Source: CAXMST01 sp035267205
Lineage (GTDB): Bacteria; Actinomycetota; Thermoleophilia; Solirubrobacterales; 70-9
Assembly (NCBI GenBank): GCA_035267205.1
Contig: DATFLZ010000193.1
Location: forward strand, 1-7,236
Length of the DNA: 7,236 nucleotides
Direction: 5' to 3'
In this document: in pieces, positions 1 to 6,557 of the stretch
Layout: every line of letters begins with the position of its first letter
Numbering within the stretch: position 1 is the stretch's first letter
Notes under the pieces: generated by a model
Seen by the model: only the letters and a program-made list of their open reading frames with translations
Database searches by the model: none
Told to the model about the DNA's origin: nothing
Translations under genes and position numbers: made by a program

Positions 1-36
1 GAGGTCGGCGTCGCCCCCGGGATGTGGCTGGGATGA
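1..36 (+). CDS. 3' end of an upstream gene (partial)
   Basis: Frame 1 reads EVGVAPGMWLG and stops at TGA 34-36. Its codons end almost only in G or C, as in the real genes of this window, whereas the alternative frame ending at TGA 54-56 has arginine-rich content and poor third-position GC. The fragment is too short for a family assignment. If real, it lies 23 bases upstream of the dehydrogenase and would be in the same operon, which fits that gene having a Shine-Dalgarno site rather than its own -10 box. Confidence 0.4.
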   Translation, partial: EVGVAPGMWLG

Positions 37-45
37 GCGCCGCCC

Positions 46-51
46 GAGGGG
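46..51 (+). promoter_or_regulatory. ribosome binding site of the dehydrogenase gene
   Basis: GAGGGG ends 8 bases before ATG 60, a good spacing for pairing with the 16S anti-Shine-Dalgarno tail. It supports ATG 60 as the start. No TANNNT box occurs just before this start, unlike several other genes here. Confidence 0.6.
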
Positions 52-59
52 TCTGAGCC

Positions 60-2990
60 ATGTCCGCGGCGACGAGCCGGGCGCACCACGCGCTCGCCCC
101 CGAGCCCCGGGAGCCATCCCCCGATCGCGCGCCCGACTGGGTAGCTCGCGGCACGCCGGAGCCGCTGCGCACCGAGCTCCAGCAGCTCCTGGGCGAGAAC
201 GGGGTGCTGACGCGGCCGAGCGACCTCGTCCGCTACGCCTCCGACGCGAGCCCCTACCGGCGCTTTCCGCTGGCCGTCGCGCAGCCTCGGGACGAGGGGG
301 AGGTCGCCGAGCTGTTCGACTACGCGGACCGGCGGGGGGCCCCGGTGACCTTCCGCGCCGCCGGAACCAGCCTCAACGGCCAGGCGCAGGGCGACGGCAT
401 CCTCCTCGACTGCCGCCGGCATTGGCGAGGAGTCGAGGTGCTCGGCGAGGGCGAGGCGGTTCGCGTCGCCCCCGGCGTGATCCTCGGCCACGTCAATCGG
501 CTGCTCGCGCCGCACGGTCGCAGGCTCGGTCCCGATCCGGCGAGCAAGGACTTCGCGACCGTCGGCGGGGTGATCGCCAACAACTCGGGCGGGATGCGGT
601 GCGGGACGACGAAGGACTCCTATTCGACGCTGCGATCGCTTCGCTTCGTCCTCCCTTCGGGGGTCGCGATCGACACGGCCGCCCCGGACGCCGCGGAACG
701 GTTCGCCGACGCCGCCCCGGAGCTGGTCGCGGGGCTCGCGGAGATCCGCGATGAGATCCGCTCCGACGCCGACCTCCGGAAGCTGATCGAGCGCAAGTAC
801 GCGATCAAGAACACGATGGGCTACCGGCTCTCGGCCTTCCTCGACGCGGACGAGCCGTGCGAGATCTTCCGCAGGCTGCTCGTCGGCAGCGAGGGGACGC
901 TCGCGTTCGTCAGCGAGGCGACGTTCGAGACGGTGCCCGTGCCGCCGCTGACGACGACAGCGTGGGTCCACTTCCCCGACATCGCAACCGCCGCGGCGCC
1001 CGTCGCCGAGCTGGTTGAGGCGGGGGCGACGGCGGTCGAGATGATGGTCGCGCCGGCCCTGATGGTCGCGGCGAACTCGATCCCCGGTACGCCCGGCGAG
1101 TGGAAGGAGCTGCCGATCGAGTCCGCGGCGCTGCTGATCGAGTTCGGTGGGATCGAGGAGAACGACCTCGCCAAGGCCGAGGCGCGAGCCGACGATGTCC
1201 TCGAGGCACACGAGAAGCTGGGCCTGGCGGACTGGACGCGGGATCCCGAGCGGATCGAGCTCAACTGGCAGGTTCGCGAGGGCCTCCACGGCCTGGTCGG
1301 GCAGATGCGACCGGAGGGCACCTCGTTGATCGTCGAGGACATCTGCGTCGCTCCGGAGCGGATGGCGGACTGCGCCGGCCGGGTCCGTGAGCTCCTCGGC
1401 GAGCACGGATTCCTGACCGGCGTGGCGGGCCACACCTCGGCGGGGAACCTGCACTTCATGCTCACCCCGGACTTCTCCAAGCCCGAGGACCGCGAGCGCT
1501 ACGACTCCTTCCTGGAGAAGCTGGCCGGCCTGGTCATCGACGAGTACGGCGGCTCGCTCAAGGCGGAGCACGGGACCGGCGTCAACATGGCCCCCTTCCT
1601 CGAGCGCGAGTGGGGGGAGCGGGCCTGCGAGCTGATGTGGCGGGTCAAGGAGCTGGCGGATCCCGGCAAGCTGCTGGCGCCCGGCGTAATGCTCAATCGC
1701 GACCCCGACTGCCATCTGCACGACCTGAAGACGACGCCGGGGATCGAGGAGTCGGTGCGCGCCTGCGTCGAGTGCGGGTTCTGCGAGCCGGCCTGCCCGA
1801 GCCGCGACCTCACGTTCACCCCGCGCCAGCGGATCGCGGTCAGGCGGGAGATCGCCCGCCAGCCGGTCCACTCCCCGGTACGGGCAGCACTGCTCTCCGA
1901 GTACGAGTACGACGGACTCGATACCTGTGCCGCCGACGGCAGCTGCGGCCTCGCCTGTCCGCTGGCGATCGACACCGGGGCCCTGGTCAAGGAGCTGCGG
2001 GCCCGTCGCAACCGGCCCTCCGCCGAGCGGGCCGCGGAACGCGCAGCGGAGCGCTGGGAGGTCGTGGAGCGCGGCGCCCGGCGGGGCCTCGGTATCGGCG
2101 GGGCGCTGGCGGGCGCGCTGGGCGACCGCGCGGTGGGAGCGCTGACCGGGGCAGCGCGCCGCGCGCTGGGCGCCGAGCTCGTGCCCGAGTGGGTCGGGCC
2201 GATGCCGCCGCCGGCACGGGAGCCACTCCCGATCACCGACCGCGAGGGCGCGGCCGCCGTCTACGTTCCCGCCTGCATCAACAGGATCTTCGGCGCCTCC
2301 CACCCCGAGGACCGTGGCTGGGCGGCCGGCCTCCCGGAGGCGATGGTCGAGATCTCGCGGCGCGCCGGCCTGCCGGTCTGGATCCCACCCGACGTCGAGG
2401 GCACCTGTTGCGGGACGCCCTGGAGCTCGAAGGGCTTCGCCGCGGGGCACGAGACGATGGCGGCGAAGACCGCGGAGCGGCTCTGGCGCTGGAGCGGGGA
2501 AGGCCGGCTGCCGGTCGTCGTCGACGCTACCTCGTGCACCCAGGGCATGCGCGAGGCGGGCTCCGCGCTGGACGGGGATCTCGCCGCGCGCCACGGTGGC
2601 CTGGAGATCCTCGACTCGATCGAGTGGGCGGAGCGGCTCCTCCCCGAGCTGGCGATCGAGCGCCGCCTCGACTCCGTCACCATCCACCCGACCTGCGCGA
2701 GCGCCAAGCTCGGGCTCGATCGGCGCCTGCGGGCGCTCGCCGCCGGGCTCGCCGGGGAGGTGGTCGTGCCGCCCTCGGCCGGCTGCTGCGGGTTCGCCGG
2801 GGATCGTGGCCTGCTGCGCCCGGAGCTCACCGCCTCGGCGCTGGCCGCGGAGGCCGAGGAGGTCCGCGCGCACCCAACCGATGCTCACCTGTGCTCGAAC
2901 CGCACCTGCGAGATCGGCCTCGAGCGGGAGACCGGCGCCCACTACGCGTCGTTCATCTACGTGGTCGAGGAGCTGAGCCGGCCGGGATAG
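60..2990 (+). CDS. FAD- and Fe-S-containing D-2-hydroxyacid dehydrogenase (D-lactate dehydrogenase / YdiJ type)
   Basis: This is a single-chain flavin and iron-sulfur oxidoreductase of 976 residues, close to the usual 930-1020 for the YdiJ/Dld-II group. Such enzymes oxidise D-lactate, D-2-hydroxyglutarate or similar D-2-hydroxyacids and pass electrons to the quinone pool at the inner face of the membrane. The FAD-binding PCMH-type domain covers about 70-290, with RAAGTSLNGQAQ at 99-110, VGGVIANNSGG at 168-178 and GSEGTL at 276-281. The FAD-oxidase C-terminal domain (about 300-545) has H458 and H465 in GHTSAGNLHF and E503-H504 in AEHGTG, the likely metal/substrate site. A ferredoxin-like section has C569, C572, C575 and C579, then C623, C629 and C633. 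Two CCG domains follow: C739, C783-C784, C826; and C879, C909-C910, C945, C950. There is no signal peptide or membrane helix. ATG 60 is supported by its ribosome site. The family is secure; the substrate (D-lactate, D-2-hydroxyglutarate or glycolate) cannot be fixed from sequence. Confidence 0.93.
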   Translation: MSAATSRAHHALAPEPREPSPDRAPDWVARGTPEPLRTELQQLLGENGVLTRPSDLVRYASDASPYRRFPLAVAQPRDEGEVAELFDYADRRGAPVTFRAAGTSLNGQAQGDGILLDCRRHWRGVEVLGEGEAVRVAPGVILGHVNRLLAPHGRRLGPDPASKDFATVGGVIANNSGGMRCGTTKDSYSTLRSLRFVLPSGVAIDTAAPDAAERFADAAPELVAGLAEIRDEIRSDADLRKLIERKYAIKNTMGYRLSAFLDADEPCEIFRRLLVGSEGTLAFVSEATFETVPVPPLTTTAWVHFPDIATAAAPVAELVEAGATAVEMMVAPALMVAANSIPGTPGEWKELPIESAALLIEFGGIEENDLAKAEARADDVLEAHEKLGLADWTRDPERIELNWQVREGLHGLVGQMRPEGTSLIVEDICVAPERMADCAGRVRELLGEHGFLTGVAGHTSAGNLHFMLTPDFSKPEDRERYDSFLEKLAGLVIDEYGGSLKAEHGTGVNMAPFLEREWGERACELMWRVKELADPGKLLAPGVMLNRDPDCHLHDLKTTPGIEESVRACVECGFCEPACPSRDLTFTPRQRIAVRREIARQPVHSPVRAALLSEYEYDGLDTCAADGSCGLACPLAIDTGALVKELRARRNRPSAERAAERAAERWEVVERGARRGLGIGGALAGALGDRAVGALTGAARRALGAELVPEWVGPMPPPAREPLPITDREGAAAVYVPACINRIFGASHPEDRGWAAGLPEAMVEISRRAGLPVWIPPDVEGTCCGTPWSSKGFAAGHETMAAKTAERLWRWSGEGRLPVVVDATSCTQGMREAGSALDGDLAARHGGLEILDSIEWAERLLPELAIERRLDSVTIHPTCASAKLGLDRRLRALAAGLAGEVVVPPSAGCCGFAGDRGLLRPELTASALAAEAEEVRAHPTDAHLCSNRTCEIGLERETGAHYASFIYVVEELSRPG

Positions 2991-3000
2991 GCCGTGGACT

Positions 3001-3031
3001 CACGCGGGTGTTGGCCGCCCCCCGCCGCGTG
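3001..3031 (+). repeat. inverted repeat between dehydrogenase and peptidase genes (possible terminator or operator)
   Basis: CACGCGG at 3001-3007 is the exact reverse complement of CCGCGTG at 3025-3031, separated by 17 bases. It starts 10 bases after the dehydrogenase stop codon and ends 18 bases before the TACCTT box of the next gene. There is no T-run after it, so it is not a classic intrinsic terminator. It could be a GC-hairpin terminator, or an operator whose right arm covers the -35 region. In such GC-rich DNA it could also be chance. Confidence 0.35.
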
Positions 3032-3049
3032 CGACGGAGTCGGGTCGAC

Positions 3050-3055
3050 TACCTT
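3050..3055 (+). promoter_or_regulatory. -10 box (TACCTT) of a leaderless promoter for the M28 peptidase gene
   Basis: TACCTT fits the actinobacterial TANNNT -10 pattern and ends 8 bases before ATG 3064, so transcription would start at or next to the start codon. No Shine-Dalgarno sequence and no convincing -35 hexamer are visible. A 5-bp inverted repeat, AGTCG-ggt-CGACT (3038-3050), abuts the box and shares its first T. Confidence 0.5.
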
Positions 3056-3063
3056 GCAGCCCG

Positions 3064-4281
3064 ATGACCACGACCAACGCACGCCTCGCCGAGACCCGCG
3101 CTCGCACCGACCAGGGGGTGCTTCGTGAGGTGATCGAGGCGCTCGCGCCGCTCGAGCGCCTCGCCGGATCCGAGGACGAGCGGCGAGCGGCGGAGTGGAT
3201 CGCCGAGCGCCTCGGCGCGGCCGGCGCCGAGGCCACCGTGGACGAGGAGACATTCGAGGACGGCTACGCGGGGATGATCGGATCGCTCGCGGCCATCGCG
3301 GCGGGCTCGGGTCTGCTCGCGATGAGCGGTCGCGGCCGCAGGCTTTCGAGCCTGGTCTCCGGGGCCGCCACGGCCCTGATCGCCGACGACATCTCCAACG
3401 GCTTCCGGCCCTGGCGCAAGGCGACGATGCCGCGCAGGCCGACCTGGAATGTCGTCGCCGAGGCCGGGGACCCTGAGGCCGAGCGCACGCTCGTCGTCAT
3501 GGCCCACCACGACGCCGCTCGCACCGGTGCGATCTTCGACGAGACCGCGCAGCGGCTCCTCGGCGAGCGCCTCCCAGGGGTCATCGAGCGGATCGATACC
3601 TCCCTGCCGCTGTGGTGGCCGCTGCTCGCCGGGCCGGCCTCGATCGCCGCCGGGAATGCGACCGGCCGCCACCGGCTGGCCGCGTTCGGCACGATCGCCA
3701 GTGCAATCGGAGCTGCGGTGATGGCCGATATCCAGCGCAGCCCCGTGGTCCCCGGCGCCAACGACAACCTCACCGCAGTCGCCGTGCTCGTTGCGCTCGC
3801 TGAGGCGCTCGCCCGCGAGCCGGTGAAGGGCGTGCGCGTGATCCTCGCGTCCTGCGGTGCGGAAGAGGTGCTTCAGGGTGGCGTCTACGCGTTCTGCGAG
3901 CGGCACCTCGAGCCGCTGGACCGCGAGCGGACCTGGATGCTCAACGTCGACACCGTCGGCTCGCCGGGGCTGGTCCTGCTGGAGGGCGAGGGGCCGGTCG
4001 TGATGGAGGACTTCTTCGACAGGACCTGGCGCGATCTGATCGCCCACGTCGCCGACCGCGAGCGGATCCCGATGCGCCGCGGGATGCGCGCGCGGACCAG
4101 TACCGACTCGGTGATTCCCAGCCGCATGGGGATCCCCACGGCCTGCCTCGTTTCGGTCGACCGTTTCAAGTCGCTCAGCAACTATCACCAGCCGAGCGAC
4201 CTGCCGGAGAACGTGAGCTATCCGACGGTCGCATGCGCCGCGGACCTCGCCGAGGCGATGGCCCGCGAGCTCGCGGGCTAG
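3064..4281 (+). CDS. M28-family zinc metallopeptidase with hydrophobic insertions
   Basis: This 405-residue protein carries the complete co-catalytic zinc site of peptidase family M28 (aminopeptidases and related hydrolases). H148 and D150 are in MAHHDAA, bridging D234 in GANDNLTAV, general base E267 and ligand E268 in CGAEEV, D296 in NVDTVGS and H375 in NYHQPSDLPENV. So an active hydrolase is likely, cleaving peptides or peptide-like substrates. There is no signal peptide. Four hydrophobic stretches interrupt the fold: about 71-88 and 93-108 before the core, and about 182-198 and 204-222 between the HxD motif and the bridging Asp, where a soluble M28 enzyme has only a loop. They suggest membrane association or a buried hydrophobic cap. 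ATG 3064 is chosen because a TACCTT box lies 8 bases before it, indicating a leaderless message. The gene is separated by 48 bases and a second promoter-like box from the next one. Substrate and cell location are unknown. Confidence 0.88.
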   Translation: MTTTNARLAETRARTDQGVLREVIEALAPLERLAGSEDERRAAEWIAERLGAAGAEATVDEETFEDGYAGMIGSLAAIAAGSGLLAMSGRGRRLSSLVSGAATALIADDISNGFRPWRKATMPRRPTWNVVAEAGDPEAERTLVVMAHHDAARTGAIFDETAQRLLGERLPGVIERIDTSLPLWWPLLAGPASIAAGNATGRHRLAAFGTIASAIGAAVMADIQRSPVVPGANDNLTAVAVLVALAEALAREPVKGVRVILASCGAEEVLQGGVYAFCERHLEPLDRERTWMLNVDTVGSPGLVLLEGEGPVVMEDFFDRTWRDLIAHVADRERIPMRRGMRARTSTDSVIPSRMGIPTACLVSVDRFKSLSNYHQPSDLPENVSYPTVACAADLAEAMARELAG

Positions 4282-4305
4282 TTGCCCGCGGCGCTGCGAG
4301 CGCCG

Positions 4306-4325
4306 GCCGGGGATAGAGTCCCGGC
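4306..4325 (+). promoter_or_regulatory. promoter-like TAGAGT box inside an inverted repeat, upstream of the crotonase gene
   Basis: TAGAGT (4314-4319) matches the TANNNT -10 pattern and ends 10 bases before GTG 4330. It sits in the 8-base loop between GCCGGG (4306-4311) and CCCGGC (4320-4325), which are perfect reverse complements. This suggests a promoter for the crotonase/kinase pair that could be covered by a dimeric regulator. No Shine-Dalgarno sequence precedes GTG 4330, so a leaderless or nearly leaderless transcript is likely. Confidence 0.45.
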
Positions 4326-4329
4326 AGCC

Positions 4330-5127
4330 GTGTCGAGCTACGAGCAGATCTCCGTCGCGCATGACGCGGGCGTGGTCCGGATCACCCTGGACCGCCCGGA
4401 TGCGCTGAACCCGCTGAGCGTCGCGATGGTGGACGAGCTGCGGGCGGCGCTGACAGACGCCGGCAACGACGGGACCGCGCGCGCCGTTTTGATCACCGGC
4501 GCCGGCCGCGCCTTCTCCTCCGGTGCAGATCTCTCCGGTGCGGACTCGAAGTTCACCGACGACGGCAAGCCGGAGGTGCTGAGCGGCCTGCGGGAGCACT
4601 ACAACCCGCTGATGCTCGAGCTGCGCGAGCTGCCGAAGCCGGTCGTGGCGGCCGTCAACGGCCCCGCCGCCGGGGTCGGCTGCTCGCTGGCGCTCGCCTG
4701 CGACCAGGTGCTCGCCGCCGAGTCCTCCTACCTGCTCCTCGCCTTCGCCCGGATCGGCCTGACTATCGACGGAGGCGCCTCGGCGTTCGTCGCCGGCCGC
4801 GCCGGATACGCGCGGGCCAGCGAGATGGCGATGCTCGCCGACAAGGTGCCGGCGCAGCAAGCGCTGCAGTGGGGTCTCGTCAACCGCGTGGCCGCCGACG
4901 AGGACCTTGACCGTGAGGCGACCGAGGTCGCGGCGCGGCTCGCCGTCGGCCCGACCGGCTCCTACGCGGCGAGCAAGCGCCTGCTCAACGAGGCCCTCTG
5001 GCCCGATCTCGCCGCCCAGCTCGATCGCGAGGCGATCGCCCAGCAGGAGCGGGCTGAGAGCGAGGACTTCATGATCGGCGTCGGGGCCTTCCTCCAGAAG
5101 GCGACGCCGGAGTTCAAGGGGGCGTAG
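4330..5127 (+). CDS. enoyl-CoA hydratase/isomerase (crotonase) family protein, PaaG-like
   Basis: Read from GTG 4330 the protein has 265 residues, the normal crotonase length. Opening the frame at TTG 4282 adds 16 residues of low-complexity, family-atypical sequence and would place the TAGAGT box inside the gene, so GTG is preferred. CoA-binding and oxyanion-hole elements are present: GRAFSSGADL (about 59-68) and VNGPAAGVGCSLALACD (about 110-125). The two glutamates of true enoyl-CoA hydratases (E144 and E164 of the rat enzyme) are replaced by Ser119 and about Phe139. An Asp is kept at 147 in GLTIDGG, matching the catalytic Asp of PaaG (1,2-epoxyphenylacetyl-CoA isomerase). The C-terminal ending, SEDFMIGVGAFLQKATPEFKG, also resembles PaaG. 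An acyl-CoA isomerase is thus more likely than a hydratase; the substrate is unknown, and no other phenylacetate genes are in the window. It is followed after 2 bases by the kinase gene. Confidence 0.9.
   Translation: MSSYEQISVAHDAGVVRITLDRPDALNPLSVAMVDELRAALTDAGNDGTARAVLITGAGRAFSSGADLSGADSKFTDDGKPEVLSGLREHYNPLMLELRELPKPVVAAVNGPAAGVGCSLALACDQVLAAESSYLLLAFARIGLTIDGGASAFVAGRAGYARASEMAMLADKVPAQQALQWGLVNRVAADEDLDREATEVAARLAVGPTGSYAASKRLLNEALWPDLAAQLDREAIAQQERAESEDFMIGVGAFLQKATPEFKGA
5116..5122 (+). promoter_or_regulatory. ribosome binding site of the AarF-type kinase gene
   Basis: AAGGGGG lies within the last codons of the crotonase gene and ends 7 bases before GTG 5130. It supports this GTG start and indicates translation from a shared message with the upstream gene. 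Confidence 0.6.
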
Positions 5128-5129
5128 GG

Positions 5130-6509
5130 GTGGCCGAGAAGAAGGTTCCGAAGGGCCGCGTCCAGCGGCTCGCCAGGGTCGGTGCGGCCGCGGCGAGCCA
5201 GGCCGTCAAGCAGACCGGCACGCGGGCCGCGAACGTCGCCCGCTCCGATGAGAAGGCAGGCATCGCGATGGAGCGTCGCCAGATCGAGGCGGCCAAGCAG
5301 GTGGTGACGGTGCTGGGCGGGATGAAGGGCGCGGCGATGAAGCTCGGGCAGGTGCTCAGCTTCATGGACCTGGGACTCGTTCCCGAGGAATACCGGGAGG
5401 AGTTCCAGGCGGAGCTGGCCAAGCTGCGCGACGCGGCGCCGACCGTCGGCTTCGAGGAGATGCGCGAGGTGATCACCGACGACCTCGGAGAGGACCTCGG
5501 GGCGATCTTCAGCGAGTTCGACGAGGAGCCGATCGCCGCGGCCTCGATCGGGCAGGTCTACAGGGCGCGGCTGGCGGAGGACGATCGCGAGGTCGCGGTC
5601 AAGGTCCAGTACCCCGGAATCAACGACGCCGTCCGCGCCGACATGAAGAACCTCGGGATGCTGATGCGGCTGGTCAAGCGGATCACCCCGCAGCTGGACG
5701 TCAAGGCCCTGACCGAGGAGATCCGTGGGCGGATCGTCGAGGAGCTCGACTATGAGCTCGAGGCCTCCAACCAGCGGAAGATGGCCCGGATCTATCGCGG
5801 TCACCCCTTCATCAGGGTGCCCGAGGTGGTCACGTCGCTGTCCCGCGAGCGGGTGATCGTCTCCGAGCTGGTCGCGGGGGACGGCTTCGAGCAGATCCGG
5901 ACCGAGTCCCAGCAGGAGCGCGACCGGATCGGGGAGATCGTCTTCCGCTTCTACTACGGCTCGATGTTCAGGCACGGCCGCTTCAGCGGCGATCCCCACC
6001 CCGGGAACATGATCCGGCAGGCCGACGGGACCGTCGCCTTCCTCGACTTTGGCCTGTTCAAGTCGGTAGATCCCGAGATCACCGAGCGCGAGCTCGCCTG
6101 CCAGCGCGCCGTGATCGAAGAGGATCCCGAGCGCTTGCACAGGCTGCTCGCCGAGTACGGCTTCCTGCCGGATCCGGAGCGGCTCGATCCCCAGGTGCTG
6201 TTCGACTTCGTGGTCGAGGGGATCTGGTGGTACACGACCGATCAGACCGTGCGGCTCGACCAGAGGATCGCCTCGACCGTGGCGATCGAGACCTCGGACC
6301 CGCGCTCCAAGCACTTTCGGGCCATGCGTCACCAGGATCTGGTCCCCGAGCACCTCTTCGGCCGCCGGCTTGAGCTTCTGACTCTCGCCGTGCTCGGCAT
6401 GCTCGAGGCGGAGGCCAACTGGCACCGGATCGCCCGCGAGTGGATCTACGGCGATGAACCGGTCACCGACCTCGGTCGCCAGGAAGCCGGGTTCCTGAGC
6501 GGCCGCTGA
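5130..6509 (+). CDS. ABC1/AarF/UbiB (ADCK)-family atypical kinase
   Basis: The 459-residue protein has the hallmarks of the ABC1/ADCK/UbiB atypical kinase family. The N-terminal KxGQ motif is K71-L-G-Q74, in GGMKGAAMKLGQVLS. The alanine-rich loop that replaces the glycine loop is A136-A137-A138-S139 in AAASIGQVYRA. The ATP lysine is K158 in VAVKVQYPG, followed by EELDYELEA (204-212) and the hinge SELVAG (245-250). The catalytic motif is G287-DPHPGN-293 and the metal-binding one is D306-F-G308. Relatives act as ATPases that support ubiquinone synthesis (UbiB, COQ8) or lipid and quinone homeostasis. Bacteria of this kind normally use menaquinone, so the role here is open. The two C-terminal membrane helices of E. 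coli UbiB are absent, so a soluble or peripheral protein is expected. The N-terminal region (about 1-60) is basic and alanine-rich. GTG 5130 lies 2 bases after the crotonase stop codon and has a good ribosome site, so the two genes are co-translated from one message. Confidence 0.93.
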   Translation: MAEKKVPKGRVQRLARVGAAAASQAVKQTGTRAANVARSDEKAGIAMERRQIEAAKQVVTVLGGMKGAAMKLGQVLSFMDLGLVPEEYREEFQAELAKLRDAAPTVGFEEMREVITDDLGEDLGAIFSEFDEEPIAAASIGQVYRARLAEDDREVAVKVQYPGINDAVRADMKNLGMLMRLVKRITPQLDVKALTEEIRGRIVEELDYELEASNQRKMARIYRGHPFIRVPEVVTSLSRERVIVSELVAGDGFEQIRTESQQERDRIGEIVFRFYYGSMFRHGRFSGDPHPGNMIRQADGTVAFLDFGLFKSVDPEITERELACQRAVIEEDPERLHRLLAEYGFLPDPERLDPQVLFDFVVEGIWWYTTDQTVRLDQRIASTVAIETSDPRSKHFRAMRHQDLVPEHLFGRRLELLTLAVLGMLEAEANWHRIAREWIYGDEPVTDLGRQEAGFLSGR

Positions 6510-6543
6510 TCCGTGCGGGGGCGTGGGGGCGCCGGGAAGCGAG

Positions 6544-6549
6544 TAGCTT
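6544..6549 (+). promoter_or_regulatory. promoter-like TAGCTT box before a doubtful small frame
   Basis: TAGCTT ends 8 bases before ATG 6558, the same spacing as the TACCTT box before the peptidase gene. The inverted repeat GAAGC-gagta-GCTTC (6536-6550) overlaps it. It suggests that something is transcribed from here into the atypical region, whether a leaderless coding message or a non-coding RNA. No -35 hexamer is evident. Confidence 0.4.
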
Positions 6550-6557
6550 CAGCGCGG

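Noticed and set aside
1610..3067. Plus-strand open frame of 485 codons inside the dehydrogenase gene
   Set aside because: It is an out-of-frame Arg/Gly/Ala-rich reading of the dehydrogenase, whose own frame keeps the cysteine motifs and CCG domains throughout.
4282..4329. TTG 4282 as start of the crotonase gene
   Set aside because: It adds 16 atypical residues immediately after the peptidase stop codon and would put the TAGAGT box within the gene. GTG 4330 gives a standard-length crotonase.
3049..4860. Minus-strand open frame of 603 codons opposite the peptidase and crotonase genes
   Set aside because: It is a shadow of GC-rich coding DNA: its sequence is low-complexity Arg, Gly, His and Asp without any motif, and it overlaps two well-supported families on the other strand.
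4962..6425. Minus-strand open frame of 487 codons opposite the AarF-type kinase
   Set aside because: It lies opposite a kinase with all family motifs, has His/Leu/Asp-rich repetitive content with no domain, and the opposite strand explains the codon pattern.
6480..6497. Hairpin CAGGAA-N6-TTCCTG as a terminator of the kinase gene
   Set aside because: It lies within the coding sequence just before the stop codon, has only 6 pairs and no T-run after it; it is probably chance.
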